In this document: positions 7,870-15,713 of the stretch, one piece after another
Position numbering within the stretch: the stretch's first letter is position 1
Layout of the letters: each line of letters opens with the position of its first letter
Source: CAYSJU01 sp964431495
GTDB taxonomy: Bacteria > Omnitrophota > Gorgyraeia > Tantalellales > Tantalellaceae
DNA: 64,000 nt
Direction of reading: 5' to 3'
Assembly (NCBI GenBank): GCA_964431495.1
Contig: CAYSJU010000005.1
Coordinates: 19,927-83,926, forward strand
Program-made: the position numbers and the translations under genes
The notes under the pieces: generated by a model
The model's database searches: none
Seen by the model: the letters and a program-made list of their open reading frames with translations, nothing else
What the model was told of the DNA's origin: nothing

Positions 7870-8697
7870 ATGGAAACCAGATCGGTTAAAATAAAGGATG
7901 TAGTAATAGGGAAAGGCAGCCACCTTGCTTTGATAGCCGGGCCTTGTGTTATAGAATCGGCGAAGAGCGCTGTGGAGCATGCCAGGGAACTGAAGAGCAT
8001 AACGGATCGCATGGGAATTCCATTTATTTTTAAATCCAGTTATGACAAAGCCAACAGGAGTTCAGTAAAATCTTTTAGGGGCCCAGGCATTAAAGAAGGC
8101 CTCGGCATATTACGGGAAATACGGGATGAGCTGGGGGTCCCAGTTTTAAGCGATGTCCATAATGTGCGCCAGGTGGATATCGCCGCGGAAATACTGGATG
8201 TTATCCAGATACCGGCGTTTTTGTGCCGGCAGACCGATCTGCTCGTAAAGGCCGCGGCCACAGGAAAACCCGTTAATGTCAAAAAAGGACAATTCATGTC
8301 ACCGCAGGAGATGGGTAATGTTATCGGCAAAATAGAATCAGCGGGCAACCATAATATAATGCTTACAGAAAGAGGCACGACTTTCGGGTATAACATGCTG
8401 GTCAATGATTTCAGGGCCCTTGTTATAATGGCAGGGACCGGTTATCCCGTGGTGTATGACGCTACCCACTCGGTCCAGAAACCTGGAGGAAAAGGGACGT
8501 CAAGCGGGGGGGGGATGCAGTATGTCCTGCCTCTCTCTAAAGCAGCCGTGGCTTGCGGCGCGCACGCGTTATTCGTAGAGGTGCATAAAGACCCTGAAAA
8601 GGCTTTAAGCGACAGCTCCAATATGCTGAGATTAAGTGATCTTGAGGATTTCATCAAACAGATCAAACGGGTCGAGGAGGCGGTAAGGAACGGATGA
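7870..8697 (+). CDS. kdsA: 3-deoxy-8-phosphooctulonate synthase (Kdo-8-P synthase)
   Basis: A 275-residue TIM-barrel aldolase that condenses phosphoenolpyruvate with arabinose 5-phosphate. Family marks: AGPCVIES, FKSSYDKANRSS, QIPAFLCRQTDLL, KKGQFMSPQEM, and DATHSVQKPG. The Cys in AGPC near residue 26 and the residues KANRSS are the substrate site. Codons follow a weak ribosome site in an A-rich 24-base spacer. Its TGA overlaps the ATG of kdsD (ATGA). Confidence 0.96.
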   Translation: METRSVKIKDVVIGKGSHLALIAGPCVIESAKSAVEHARELKSITDRMGIPFIFKSSYDKANRSSVKSFRGPGIKEGLGILREIRDELGVPVLSDVHNVRQVDIAAEILDVIQIPAFLCRQTDLLVKAAATGKPVNVKKGQFMSPQEMGNVIGKIESAGNHNIMLTERGTTFGYNMLVNDFRALVIMAGTGYPVVYDATHSVQKPGGKGTSSGGGMQYVLPLSKAAVACGAHALFVEVHKDPEKALSDSSNMLRLSDLEDFIKQIKRVEEAVRNG

Positions 8698-9653
8698 GCA
8701 TATCAAGCGCGAAAAGGGTTCTGATAAATGAAAGCAAGGCCATAGCGAGACTTGCGGGCAGGATAAACGCCGACTTTATAAAGATCATAGAGATGCTGGC
8801 AAAAAACAAGGGACGCATAATTGTTACCGGTATGGGAAAACCGGGTTTTATAGCGCAGAAGGTTTCCGCGACATTGTCGTCCACAGGCACGCCGTCCCTC
8901 TATCTTCATCCTGCGGAGGCCCTTCACGGGGATCTTGGACGGGTTACCAGGGACGATGTAATAATCGCGTTTTCAAACAGCGGGGAAACGGAAGAAATGG
9001 TGAAATTGCTTCCCATCATCAAGAAGATCGGGGCGAAATTAATAGCGGTTACCGGCAATAAGAAGTCTGCGATGGCAGTGAACAGTGATTTTGTTATTGA
9101 CAGTTCAGTTGACAGAGAGGCCTGCCCGATGGGGCTGGCGCCGACGACCTCAACGACAGCGATGCTGGCCATCGGCGATGCCCTGGCCGTGGCTTTGCTG
9201 GAGAAGAAAAATTTCCAGCCGAAAGATTTCGCTTTTTTTCACCCAGGAGGCGCTTTGGGTAAGCGGCTTGTTCTGAAGGTCGAAGATATAATGCGCCCCA
9301 GGGCGAAGACGCCGATGGTGTCAAAAAATGTCATGGTAAAAGAAGTGCTTTTAAAGATCACCAAAATGCGGACGGGAAGCGCGAGCATAGTCGATTCTAA
9401 GGGCAAGCTGCTGGGTATATTCACTGACGGGGACCTCCGGCGCCATTTTGACCAGGGAAAGGACCTTTTGACCCGCAAAGTAGGCGAGGTGATGACAAAA
9501 AACCCCTGTAGCATAACCCCGGACAGGCTCGCAGCCGAAGCGTTCGATGTCCTCAGAGACAGAAAAATAGACGAGATTCCCGTTGCGGATAAAAACGGCA
9601 GACTGGTCGGACTTCTGGATGTACAGGATATCCTTAAGGCAGGACTGGTTTAA
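8694..9653 (+). CDS. kdsD: Arabinose-5-phosphate isomerase (KpsF/GutQ family)
   Basis: A 319-residue protein with an N-terminal SIS domain (about 30-170) and two CBS domains (about 200-260 and 265-319). It interconverts ribulose 5-phosphate and arabinose 5-phosphate, the entry to Kdo. Seen: VTGMGKPGFIAQKVSATLSS, the HGDLG loop, FSNSGETEEM and the CBS pieces TDGDLRRHFDQG and LLDVQDILKAG. The CBS pair may bind a regulator such as CMP-Kdo in related proteins. ATGA overlap with kdsA and context with kdsC make the pathway assignment firm. Confidence 0.95.
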   Translation: MSISSAKRVLINESKAIARLAGRINADFIKIIEMLAKNKGRIIVTGMGKPGFIAQKVSATLSSTGTPSLYLHPAEALHGDLGRVTRDDVIIAFSNSGETEEMVKLLPIIKKIGAKLIAVTGNKKSAMAVNSDFVIDSSVDREACPMGLAPTTSTTAMLAIGDALAVALLEKKNFQPKDFAFFHPGGALGKRLVLKVEDIMRPRAKTPMVSKNVMVKEVLLKITKMRTGSASIVDSKGKLLGIFTDGDLRRHFDQGKDLLTRKVGEVMTKNPCSITPDRLAAEAFDVLRDRKIDEIPVADKNGRLVGLLDVQDILKAGLV

Positions 9654-9716
9654 GTCAATAAAAAGTGTAAAGTGCAAAATGAAAAATTGTGGAGGGGGGA
9701 TTTCTGAATCGAAACG

Positions 9717-10256
9717 ATGTTGGATAAGTACCCTGAAGAGATTGTTGAGCGGGCCAGAAAGATAAAGCTTCTTCTGCTTGATGTGGACGGCGTGTTGACC
9801 GATGGCAGGTTGATATACGGCAGCTACGGGGACGAATTGAAAAACTTCGATGTTAACGACGGCACCGGGATATTTCTCATAAAGAAAGCCGGGCTCAAAT
9901 GTGTTATCCTTACTGCCAGGGCTTCCCGTGTTGTGACCAGAAGAGCGAAGGAGCTCAGGATCGATAAGGTATACCACAATTTCCATTACAAAATAAAGGC
10001 CCTTGAAGGCATAAAGAAAAAATTTAAAACAGCGAACGAGGAGATCTGTTTTATCGGGGATGATGTCATCGACATCCCTATTCTGAAACGCGCAGGTTTA
10101 TCTGTCTGCCCTCCCAATGCCATGGAAAATGTTAAGCCGTTCGCGCATCTATTGACAAAACAGAGAGGCGGATGCGGGGCGGTAAGGGAAGTGTGCGAGC
10201 TTCTCTTGAAGGCCCAGGGGAGATGGGAAGAAGTAATGTCAAAGTATCTTGAATGA
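9717..10256 (+). CDS. kdsC: Kdo-8-phosphate phosphatase (HAD family)
   Basis: A 179-residue HAD phosphatase that releases phosphate from Kdo-8-P. Motif I is LLLDVDGVLTDGRL (nucleophile Asp), motif II lies in ILTARASR, and motif III is in FIGDDVIDIPIL. It lacks a large cap, as usual in tetrameric KdsC. A strong GGAGGGGGG at 9691-9699 is about 18 bases from the ATG at 9717, rather far, but a TGA at 9705 blocks any earlier in-frame start. Its last codons overlap the region just before queD. Confidence 0.92.
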   Translation: MLDKYPEEIVERARKIKLLLLDVDGVLTDGRLIYGSYGDELKNFDVNDGTGIFLIKKAGLKCVILTARASRVVTRRAKELRIDKVYHNFHYKIKALEGIKKKFKTANEEICFIGDDVIDIPILKRAGLSVCPPNAMENVKPFAHLLTKQRGGCGAVREVCELLLKAQGRWEEVMSKYLE

Positions 10257-10275
10257 CCATCACGGGGAGTGTTTA

Positions 10276-10638
10276 ATGTATACGGTCAAAGTAAGATCGG
10301 ATTTCAGCGGCGCCCATAATCTCAAGGGATATAAGGGGAGGTGCGAGGAGCTCCATGGTCATAATTGGCGCATAGAAGTGGAAGTGGATTCTGAAGAACT
10401 TGATGCGACGGGTATGGTGATAGATTTTAAAGAGCTGAAAAATATTCTAGATGAGATCATTGGCGGCATGGATCATAAGTACCTGAACGAGATCGGGCAC
10501 TTTAAGGAGATCAACCCGACGTCCGAGAATATAGCCCGGTATATATTTGAAAGCATTTCAGAACGAAAGCCGGATCTGGGCCTTGGCAGAGTAATTGTCT
10601 GGGAGACCGATTCATCTTCAGCGACTTATTCTCTATAG
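10276..10638 (+). CDS. queD: 6-carboxy-tetrahydropterin synthase
   Basis: A 120-residue member of the 6-pyruvoyl-tetrahydropterin synthase family that makes 6-carboxy-tetrahydropterin in preQ0/queuosine synthesis. The zinc and catalytic residues show in FSGAHNLKGYKGRCEELHGH: His in GAH, the HGH pair, and Cys 4 residues before it as the catalytic thiol. The ATG at 10276 has GGGGAG at a good distance; a longer frame from 10249 would add nine unrelated residues. First gene of the queD-queC-queE-queF set, which interrupts the LPS genes. Confidence 0.93.
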   Translation: MYTVKVRSDFSGAHNLKGYKGRCEELHGHNWRIEVEVDSEELDATGMVIDFKELKNILDEIIGGMDHKYLNEIGHFKEINPTSENIARYIFESISERKPDLGLGRVIVWETDSSSATYSL

Positions 10639-10703
10639 CTTTCAGTCTTCAGCTCTCAGCCTTCAGCAATTTGCTGTTATAGCTGAAAGCTGATGACTGA
10701 AAG
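10639..10703 (+). repeat. Imperfect palindrome made of CTTCAGC-like words after queD
   Basis: The arm 10639-10654 pairs with 10688-10703 (15 of 16), starting right after the queD stop codon. The loop side is built from degenerate copies of CTTCAGC/CTCAGCC. No T-run follows. It probably forms a stem-loop at the queD mRNA 3' end. I looked for a preQ1 riboswitch here and saw none. Confidence 0.55.
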
Positions 10704-10729
10704 TTGATATCTGATCGGGTGTAGAACTC

Positions 10730-11401
10730 ATGAAAAAAGCGGTCGTATTATTATCCGGGGGCATGGATTCGGCGGTGACGCTGTATATCGCGAAACAGGA
10801 TTATAGCTGTCATGCGCTTATATTTGATTACGGCCAAAAGGCCTTTAAGGAGATAGGGTGCGCGAGTAAGATCGCGGAGGTGTCCGGCTCCCCTTTTCAG
10901 GTCTTGCGGATATCTTTACCCTGGAAAGGCAGCGCTCTTCTGGACCGGTCAATTGATGTTCCGGCAGGAGACGTGAGCGGTGGTGGAAAGATCCCTGCAA
11001 CATACGTTCCCGCCAGAAACATCATTTTTTTAAGTTACGCCATATCTTTCGCGGAGGCCATGGGTGCGGAGACGGTGTTTATCGGCGCCCAGCAGGTGGA
11101 TTTTTCAAATTATCCGGACTGCCGGAGTTCTTTTTTTGAAAGCTTTCAAGAGGCCATCCGCCTGGGGACCAAAGAAGGCATGGAGGGCGGTGGGATCAGG
11201 ATATCTACGCCGGTCATTAACAAGACCAAGAGGGAAATAATAGAGACCGGGATCATGCTGGGAGTTCCGTTTGAGCATACCTGGTCCTGCTACCGGGGCG
11301 ATATGGCCCCGTGCGGCAGTTGCGAATCATGTGTGTTTCGCGCAAAGGCATTTGCCGAGACAGGGGTGCCGGACCCGCTTCTGGATGGCGCATGGAGATG
11401 A
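10730..11401 (+). CDS. queC: 7-cyano-7-deazaguanine (preQ0) synthase
   Basis: A 223-residue ATP-dependent PP-loop enzyme that converts 7-carboxy-7-deazaguanine plus ammonia to preQ0. The PP-loop is VVLLSGGMDSAVTL at the N-terminus, and the zinc site is near the C-terminus in SCYRGDMAPCGSCESC (four cysteines). FGxQ-like FIGAQQVDFSNYPDCR is also typical. Its TGA overlaps the ATG of queE. Confidence 0.95.
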   Translation: MKKAVVLLSGGMDSAVTLYIAKQDYSCHALIFDYGQKAFKEIGCASKIAEVSGSPFQVLRISLPWKGSALLDRSIDVPAGDVSGGGKIPATYVPARNIIFLSYAISFAEAMGAETVFIGAQQVDFSNYPDCRSSFFESFQEAIRLGTKEGMEGGGIRISTPVINKTKREIIETGIMLGVPFEHTWSCYRGDMAPCGSCESCVFRAKAFAETGVPDPLLDGAWR

Positions 11402-12090
11402 TGACAGCGAAGATCTCAGAGATATTTTTGTCATACCAGGGAGAAGGGCCGCTTGCCGGCAGCAGGCAGTTATTTGTCAGGTTCTATGGATGCAACAGGT
11501 CATGTGTTTTTTGCGACACGGTGCCGGAGAGGTACAGATCATTTACCCGGAACGGTTTGATGGAGAAGATCCTCGGTTTCGAGGACAATTATAACGAACT
11601 TGTATTGACGGGCGGGGAACCTCTGCTTTTCGCGGATTTCCTGCAGGCGTTCCTAAAACTCTTCAGGACCGTCAGAAAAAAGCCCGTTTATCTGGAAACA
11701 AACGGAACGCTCCCCGAAGAGTTGAGGAAGGTCATCGATCACGTGGATATTATAGCCATGGATTTCAAGCTTCCTTCTTCGACCGGCGATGAGGATGATC
11801 CCTGGTGGATACATGAAGAATTCGCGAAAGAAGCGGTTCAAAAAAAACTGATAGTGAAAGCCGTTATAACGGACAAGACCACGATAGACGACGTAAAGCA
11901 GATGACGCATATAATCGTGGGGCTGCGGGGAGAGCCGGAAGTCGTGTTGCAGCCGGTGACGCCGGTGAATGAAATGGCCAAAGAGCCTGACGGAGAAATG
12001 CTTGTGTTCTTCAAAAAACATCTTGAAAAGAGCACGAATAAGGAAGTTTTGTTGCTGGGACAGTTGCATAAACGCCTCGGGATCAGATGA
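11398..12090 (+). CDS. queE: 7-carboxy-7-deazaguanine synthase (radical SAM)
   Basis: A 230-residue radical SAM enzyme that rearranges 6-carboxy-tetrahydropterin to 7-carboxy-7-deazaguanine. The 4Fe-4S cluster motif CX3CX2C is visible as CNRSCVFC near residue 31, after SYQGEGPLAG, and the SAM-binding piece LTGGEPLL follows. The frame is open from 11311 but that part shadows queC; the ATG at 11398 (ATGA overlap) puts the first strand KISEIFLSYQGEGP at the expected place. It stops just before the N gap. Confidence 0.93.
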   Translation: MMTAKISEIFLSYQGEGPLAGSRQLFVRFYGCNRSCVFCDTVPERYRSFTRNGLMEKILGFEDNYNELVLTGGEPLLFADFLQAFLKLFRTVRKKPVYLETNGTLPEELRKVIDHVDIIAMDFKLPSSTGDEDDPWWIHEEFAKEAVQKKLIVKAVITDKTTIDDVKQMTHIIVGLRGEPEVVLQPVTPVNEMAKEPDGEMLVFFKKHLEKSTNKEVLLLGQLHKRLGIR

Positions 12091-12094
12091 AAAT

Positions 12095-12104
12095 NNNNNN
12101 NNNN
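12095..12104. other. Assembly gap (10 Ns)
   Basis: Ten unknown bases of presumably arbitrary length. They fall inside the 5' end of queF. If queF begins at the ATG of 12087 (ATGA overlap with queE), the real missing length must be a multiple of three to keep frame with the downstream coding sequence. Confidence 0.98.
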
Positions 12105-12105
12105 G

Positions 12106-12492
12106 AAGAGATCTTATGAAGGATTGCAAGATGGTATAAGAGATCTGAAATTACCAGCAATAGAAGTTTGGGAGAACAAGTATCAGGACCGGGAATATGC
12201 TGTCAAATTTGATACGGCGGAATTTACCTGCATCTGTCCGAATACAGGGCTCCCGGATTTCGCGAATATTTACATAGAATATTCACCGGATAAATGGTGC
12301 ATAGAATTAAAATCGTTCAAGGAATACCTGGCGGCTTTCAGGGCCATAGGCATATACCATGAACACGTCGTCAACCGTATACTTGAAGATCTGACCAGGT
12401 CCTGCACGCCCAGGTGGATGAAGGTCAGAGGTCTTTTTAATGTCCGCGGTGGTATTTCAACAACCGTGGAAGCGGAATATACGAGAGCATGA
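12106..12492 (+). CDS. queF: NADPH-dependent 7-cyano-7-deazaguanine reductase (5' end hidden by gap)
   Basis: QueF reduces preQ0 to preQ1, the last step before insertion in tRNA. The catalytic Cys lies in EFTCICPNTGLPDFA, and FRAIGIYHEHVVNRI is the typical second half. The frame reads KRSYEGLQDGIRDLKLP before the first available start at 12124 (TTG), and this stretch is a conserved QueF N-terminus, so translation starts in or before the gap, probably at the ATG of 12087. About 129 residues are visible, consistent with the short (unimodular) type. Its TGA overlaps the next ATG. Confidence 0.93.
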   Translation, partial: KRSYEGLQDGIRDLKLPAIEVWENKYQDREYAVKFDTAEFTCICPNTGLPDFANIYIEYSPDKWCIELKSFKEYLAAFRAIGIYHEHVVNRILEDLTRSCTPRWMKVRGLFNVRGGISTTVEAEYTRA

Positions 12493-13397
12493 AGATCAAG
12501 ACCAGACGCTATTATATTTACTATATGTTGAAGATGGGGATATTTCTTGCCCGCTTTATACCCAGAGACGCGGGTATTGTGATAGCGGATTTTGCGGGAC
12601 GTGTCGTGTTCAGGGTGCTCGAAAAGTTCCGGAACATCGCGATATCCAATTTAAACCAGGCCTTTAGCAGCGATCACCAGAGGAACAGGCTGATAGCCAG
12701 GGATGTTTTCAGAAATCTGGCCAAAACCGGCGTGGACTGGATAAAGCTCTCATCCTTTAGCGGTGAAGACATTGACGGTCTTGTGACCGAGATATCCGGG
12801 GGCGAATATCTTGATCGGGTATTATCGGAAGGCAGGGGAGCGATCCTGCTCGCTTCACATTTCGGCAACTGGGAGCTGCTATCGTTCTATTTGAGTGTTA
12901 AGGGATATAAGGGTTGCGTTGTCGCTAAACGGATATATTTTTATAAATACGATAAATTCATCACGCGATTACGTAATCGTTTTGGCGTCAATGTGGTCTA
13001 CCGCGATGAATCGCCCAAACGGCTGCTGAAAACGCTCAAGAGAAATGAGATACTGGGGATGCTGGCTGACCAGGATGTTGACAGCGTGGAGGGGATCTTT
13101 GTGGATTTCTTCGGGAAGCCGACTTATACGCCTACCGCGCCGGCAAAGCTCAAGATGAGCAGCGGCGCCGGGTTGATCCCGGTATTCACGATACGCAAAC
13201 CAGATAATACTTATAAAATTGTCATGGAAGAACCCCTTGCGTTGTCACTATCCGGGAACAGGGAGAAGGATGTGAAGCTTTATACCCAGGCATGGACTGA
13301 CGTTCTTGAGAGGTATATCCGCCAGTATCCTGAACAGTGGGCCTGGATCCACAGGAGGTGGAAGACAAAACCCCATCAGAGCGGAGACGGAAAATGA
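12489..13397 (+). CDS. Lysophospholipid/lipid A acyltransferase (LpxL/HtrB family)
   Basis: A 302-residue LPLAT-superfamily protein expected to add a secondary acyl chain to Kdo2-lipid IVA at the inner membrane. The HX4E catalytic pair is in ASHFGNWELL near residue 124, and MLADQDVDSVEGIFVDFFGKPTYTPTAPA is the family's second conserved block. A hydrophobic N-terminal stretch (YYIYYMLKMGIFLARFI) may anchor it. ATGA overlap with queF and ATGA overlap with lptC place it in the LPS operon. Whether it is LpxL- or LpxM-like is not decided. Confidence 0.9.
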   Translation: MKIKTRRYYIYYMLKMGIFLARFIPRDAGIVIADFAGRVVFRVLEKFRNIAISNLNQAFSSDHQRNRLIARDVFRNLAKTGVDWIKLSSFSGEDIDGLVTEISGGEYLDRVLSEGRGAILLASHFGNWELLSFYLSVKGYKGCVVAKRIYFYKYDKFITRLRNRFGVNVVYRDESPKRLLKTLKRNEILGMLADQDVDSVEGIFVDFFGKPTYTPTAPAKLKMSSGAGLIPVFTIRKPDNTYKIVMEEPLALSLSGNREKDVKLYTQAWTDVLERYIRQYPEQWAWIHRRWKTKPHQSGDGK

Positions 13398-14269
13398 AAA
13401 GGGCCATGATCCGCATGCTATTTATCGTTTTTATCGGCGCTGCCGTTTTTTGCGCTGTCCGGCATTTTAGTTCCAGGCCGGCGGTGACAGAAGCGGATAA
13501 AGGCTCGGAAGACACCGCGGACCTTAAACATAAGGTCTATAGTTTTTCGATAGACGGGAAGACATCAAAAGGGGTGAAGCAGTGGCATCTTGAAGGCAAA
13601 GCGGCTGAGATGATCGACGACGAGATCCATCTCGAGGATATGGATCTCGTGGCCTACGGGGAGGATTTCACCGTCAATCTTACGTCAGATAGGGGTATCT
13701 ATCGCAAGAACAAGGCCGAAGTGGAGCTTATCGGCGACGTGAAGGTCGTTTCTGAGGACGGAGCGGTATTGACCACGGATAGGGCCAAATGGCTTCAGAC
13801 GACAAGGGAGATAACTACCGATGCAGAGGTAACTATAGAGCGGGAAAACATGCGGGCGAGAGGAAAGGGCGCTCTGGCGAATTCTTTTGAAAGAAGGGCG
13901 GTGCTCCTTGCGGATGTTACGGTTGAAATGGAGCCCGCCACTTTAGTGAAGTGCGACGGCTCGCTGGATGTCAGGTTTGAGGATAATAAGGCGGTTTTCT
14001 CTGAAAATGTAAGAGTTACGGATAAGGACGGCAAGCTTTTTTCTGACACACTGACGGTGTATTTTGACCCCGAGACCCGTAAGATCGCGGAGGTTGTTGC
14101 TGAGAACAATGTGAAATTATGGAGGGGAAAAAGTTACACCTTGTGCGAAAAAGCCACGTATACGGATGGGACCAGAAGCGTAAAGTTCACAGGAAATCCG
14201 AGAGTGGTCATTGCTCCGGAGGAATTGACCGAATCCGGACTTTTTCCACAGGCGACAAAGGACGAATAA
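13394..14269 (+). CDS. lptC: LPS export protein LptC, with OstA/LptA-like C-terminal part
   Basis: A 291-residue protein with one N-terminal membrane anchor (MIRMLFIVFIGAAVFCAV) and a periplasmic beta-jellyroll body. Pieces such as GIYRKNKAEVELIGDVKVVSEDGAVLTTDRAKW are characteristic of LptC/OstA folds, and the C-terminal third (VRFEDNKAVFSENVRVTDKDGKLFSDTLTVYF) repeats the pattern as in LptA. E. coli LptC is 191 residues; the extra length suggests that LptC and an LptA-like segment are joined. No separate lptA lies between it and lptB. Bridges LPS transport from LptB2FG toward LptD. Confidence 0.85.
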   Translation: MKRAMIRMLFIVFIGAAVFCAVRHFSSRPAVTEADKGSEDTADLKHKVYSFSIDGKTSKGVKQWHLEGKAAEMIDDEIHLEDMDLVAYGEDFTVNLTSDRGIYRKNKAEVELIGDVKVVSEDGAVLTTDRAKWLQTTREITTDAEVTIERENMRARGKGALANSFERRAVLLADVTVEMEPATLVKCDGSLDVRFEDNKAVFSENVRVTDKDGKLFSDTLTVYFDPETRKIAEVVAENNVKLWRGKSYTLCEKATYTDGTRSVKFTGNPRVVIAPEELTESGLFPQATKDE

Positions 14270-14279
14270 GGAGACGCAT

Positions 14280-15002
14280 ATGCATTTATTGGAGACAATG
14301 GAACTGGTCAAGGAATACGGGGGGAGAAAGGTAGTAAAGGAAGTCAGCATAAACGTCAAAAAGGGCGAGGTCGTGGGGCTGTTAGGGCCGAACGGCGCCG
14401 GCAAAACTACGACGTTTTACATGATTACCGGCATTATAAGGCCCGACAGGGGCCATGTTATTTTTGACCAGAAGGACATAACCAAACTGCCCATACACAA
14501 ACGGGCGCGCGCCGGAATAGGCTACCTTTCGCAGGAACCCTCGATCTTCAGAAAGCTTACCGTAGAAGAGAACATTATGGCCGTTATGGAAACTCTGGGA
14601 TTTTCGCGGAAGGAAAGGCAGCTGCAGCTTGACAATCTCCTCAATCAGCTCAAGATATCTCACCTGCGGAAGAGCAAAGCGTACACGCTGTCCGGTGGGG
14701 AAAGAAGGCGCCTTGAAATAACCAGGTCCATGGTGACCAATCCGATGTTCATCCTGCTGGACGAACCTTTTAGCGGCATTGATCCGATAGCTGTATTTGA
14801 TTGTCAGGAAGTAATAAAGGAATTAAAACAAATGGGGCTGGGAATCCTTTTGACCGATCATAACGTGCGGGAGACCCTGACTATCACGGACAGGTCTTAC
14901 ATAATGTTCGAGGGAGAGGTGCTCATCTCAGGGGGAAAGGATGAGCTGATAAACGACCCGAAGGCCAGAGAAATATATCTGGGTGAAAGATTCAGCATGT
15001 GA
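14280..15002 (+). CDS. lptB: LPS export ABC transporter ATP-binding protein
   Basis: A 240-residue ABC ATPase powering LPS extraction from the inner membrane with LptFG (not in this window). Walker A is GLLGPNGAGKTTTF, the Q-loop is in GIGYLSQEPSIFRKLTVEENI (an LptB hallmark), signature LSGGERRRLEI, Walker B FILLDEPFSGIDP, and the switch His in LTDHNVRETL. ATG with GGAGACGC upstream. It is the last gene of the LPS operon before a 354-base non-coding region. Confidence 0.96.
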   Translation: MHLLETMELVKEYGGRKVVKEVSINVKKGEVVGLLGPNGAGKTTTFYMITGIIRPDRGHVIFDQKDITKLPIHKRARAGIGYLSQEPSIFRKLTVEENIMAVMETLGFSRKERQLQLDNLLNQLKISHLRKSKAYTLSGGERRRLEITRSMVTNPMFILLDEPFSGIDPIAVFDCQEVIKELKQMGLGILLTDHNVRETLTITDRSYIMFEGEVLISGGKDELINDPKAREIYLGERFSM

Positions 15003-15007
15003 AATGA

Positions 15008-15098
15008 GGCCATAACTTACGGAACGAAGTGAACGCAAGTTATAAGGCCGAATCAAATGAGCACATGATTTACGAACACGGGAGTGTTCGTAAATCAT
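15008..15098 (+). repeat. Two large hairpins directly after lptB
   Basis: Hairpin 1 pairs 15008-15018 with 15037-15049 (11 bp with a two-base bulge). Hairpin 2 pairs 15065-15079 with 15084-15098 (perfect 15 bp, GGGA loop) and can extend through GCAC/GTGC at 15061-15064 and 15101-15104. Neither is followed by a T-run. They begin six bases after the lptB stop and may end or stabilise the LPS operon message. They form the left part of the 354-base region without a gene. Confidence 0.6.
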
Positions 15099-15128
15099 AA
15101 GTGCGAATTTATCCCGAGCGAGCGGCCC

Positions 15129-15227
15129 GACCGAGGACGAAATGTCCGAGGAAGTGTCGAGCCCTCCGGGCGAGGCCGACCGAGGACGAAATGTCCGAGG
15201 AAGTGTCGAGCCCTTCGGGGCGAGGCC
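15129..15227. repeat. Tandem pair of a ~49-bp structured repeat
   Basis: Unit 1 is 15129-15177 and unit 2 is 15178-15227; they differ at two places (CTCCGGG versus CTTCGGGG). Each holds a GGAC-GAAAT-GTCC hairpin and a GCCC-N3/4-GGGC hairpin. A third diverged copy lies at 26398-26442. Differences between copies keep the stems, which suggests a folded RNA or a cruciform target. No protein is encoded. Confidence 0.7.
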
Positions 15228-15273
15228 GGCAGACCGAGCGTAGGATTTCTTTACGATTCGCGCAAATATTATA

Positions 15274-15302
15274 TTGAAAAAGATAGTTCTTGATGGTATA
15301 GT
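15274..15302 (+). promoter_or_regulatory. Sigma70-type promoter upstream of hpf
   Basis: TTGAAA (15274-15279), a 17-base spacer, and TATAGT (15297-15302). The hpf ATG is 55 bases after the -10. It is at the right end of the non-coding region, so hpf and trigger factor have their own start independent of the LPS operon. Confidence 0.65.
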
Positions 15303-15356
15303 TATTAGCTTAAAAATCAGTATCAATCGTGAAATAACAGGAAAAGGGGTATTGAA

Positions 15357-15704
15357 ATGGAGACCAGCATTACGAGTCGAAATTTCGAGTTAGATGGTTC
15401 CTTGAAGGAGTATATCCATAGCAGGCTCGACAAACTGGGACGCGTTTACTCCAGGATATACCGATTCGAAGTCATCCTTGAGGAAGAAAAGATAAGGAAG
15501 AATGTAGAGATAATAGTTCACCTTAAAAGGAACAGGATCATTGCCAAGGAAAGCTCCCAGGAGACATACTCTTCTGTTGACAGCGCGCTAGAAAGCATAA
15601 AGAAGCAGCTAAGAAGGCTGAACGACAGGGTGCGTTCCAAGAGGCGCAGGACCATGATGAAAAGGTTCATTAATCCCATGACAATGTTTCGAGGGAGGAG
15701 ATAG
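15357..15704 (+). CDS. hpf: Ribosome hibernation promoting factor, short form
   Basis: A 115-residue HPF/YfiA-type protein that binds the small ribosomal subunit in starved cells and blocks translation. It has the beta-alpha-beta-beta-beta-alpha pattern, opening TSITSRNFELDGSLKEYIHSRLDKL, and the basic helix SIKKQLRRLNDRVRSKRRR. There is no long-form C-terminal dimerisation domain. The basic tail (MKRFINPMTMFRGRR) is longer than in E. coli HPF. In many proteobacteria lptB-rpoN-hpf is a conserved order; here rpoN is absent. Confidence 0.88.
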   Translation: METSITSRNFELDGSLKEYIHSRLDKLGRVYSRIYRFEVILEEEKIRKNVEIIVHLKRNRIIAKESSQETYSSVDSALESIKKQLRRLNDRVRSKRRRTMMKRFINPMTMFRGRR

Positions 15705-15713
15705 AACGGGCGG

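Noticed and set aside
10639..10729. preQ1 riboswitch between queD and queC
   Set aside because: The sequence is a palindrome of CTTCAGC words; it lacks the C-rich loop and A-rich tail of preQ1 aptamers.
15129..15227. Hammerhead-ribozyme-like words (GGACGAAA, GTCCGAGG) in the repeat
   Set aside because: The hammerhead core needs a CTGATGA-type segment and a cleavage triplet with three stems; the CTGATGA part is not found upstream, so only a chance likeness of the second stem remains.
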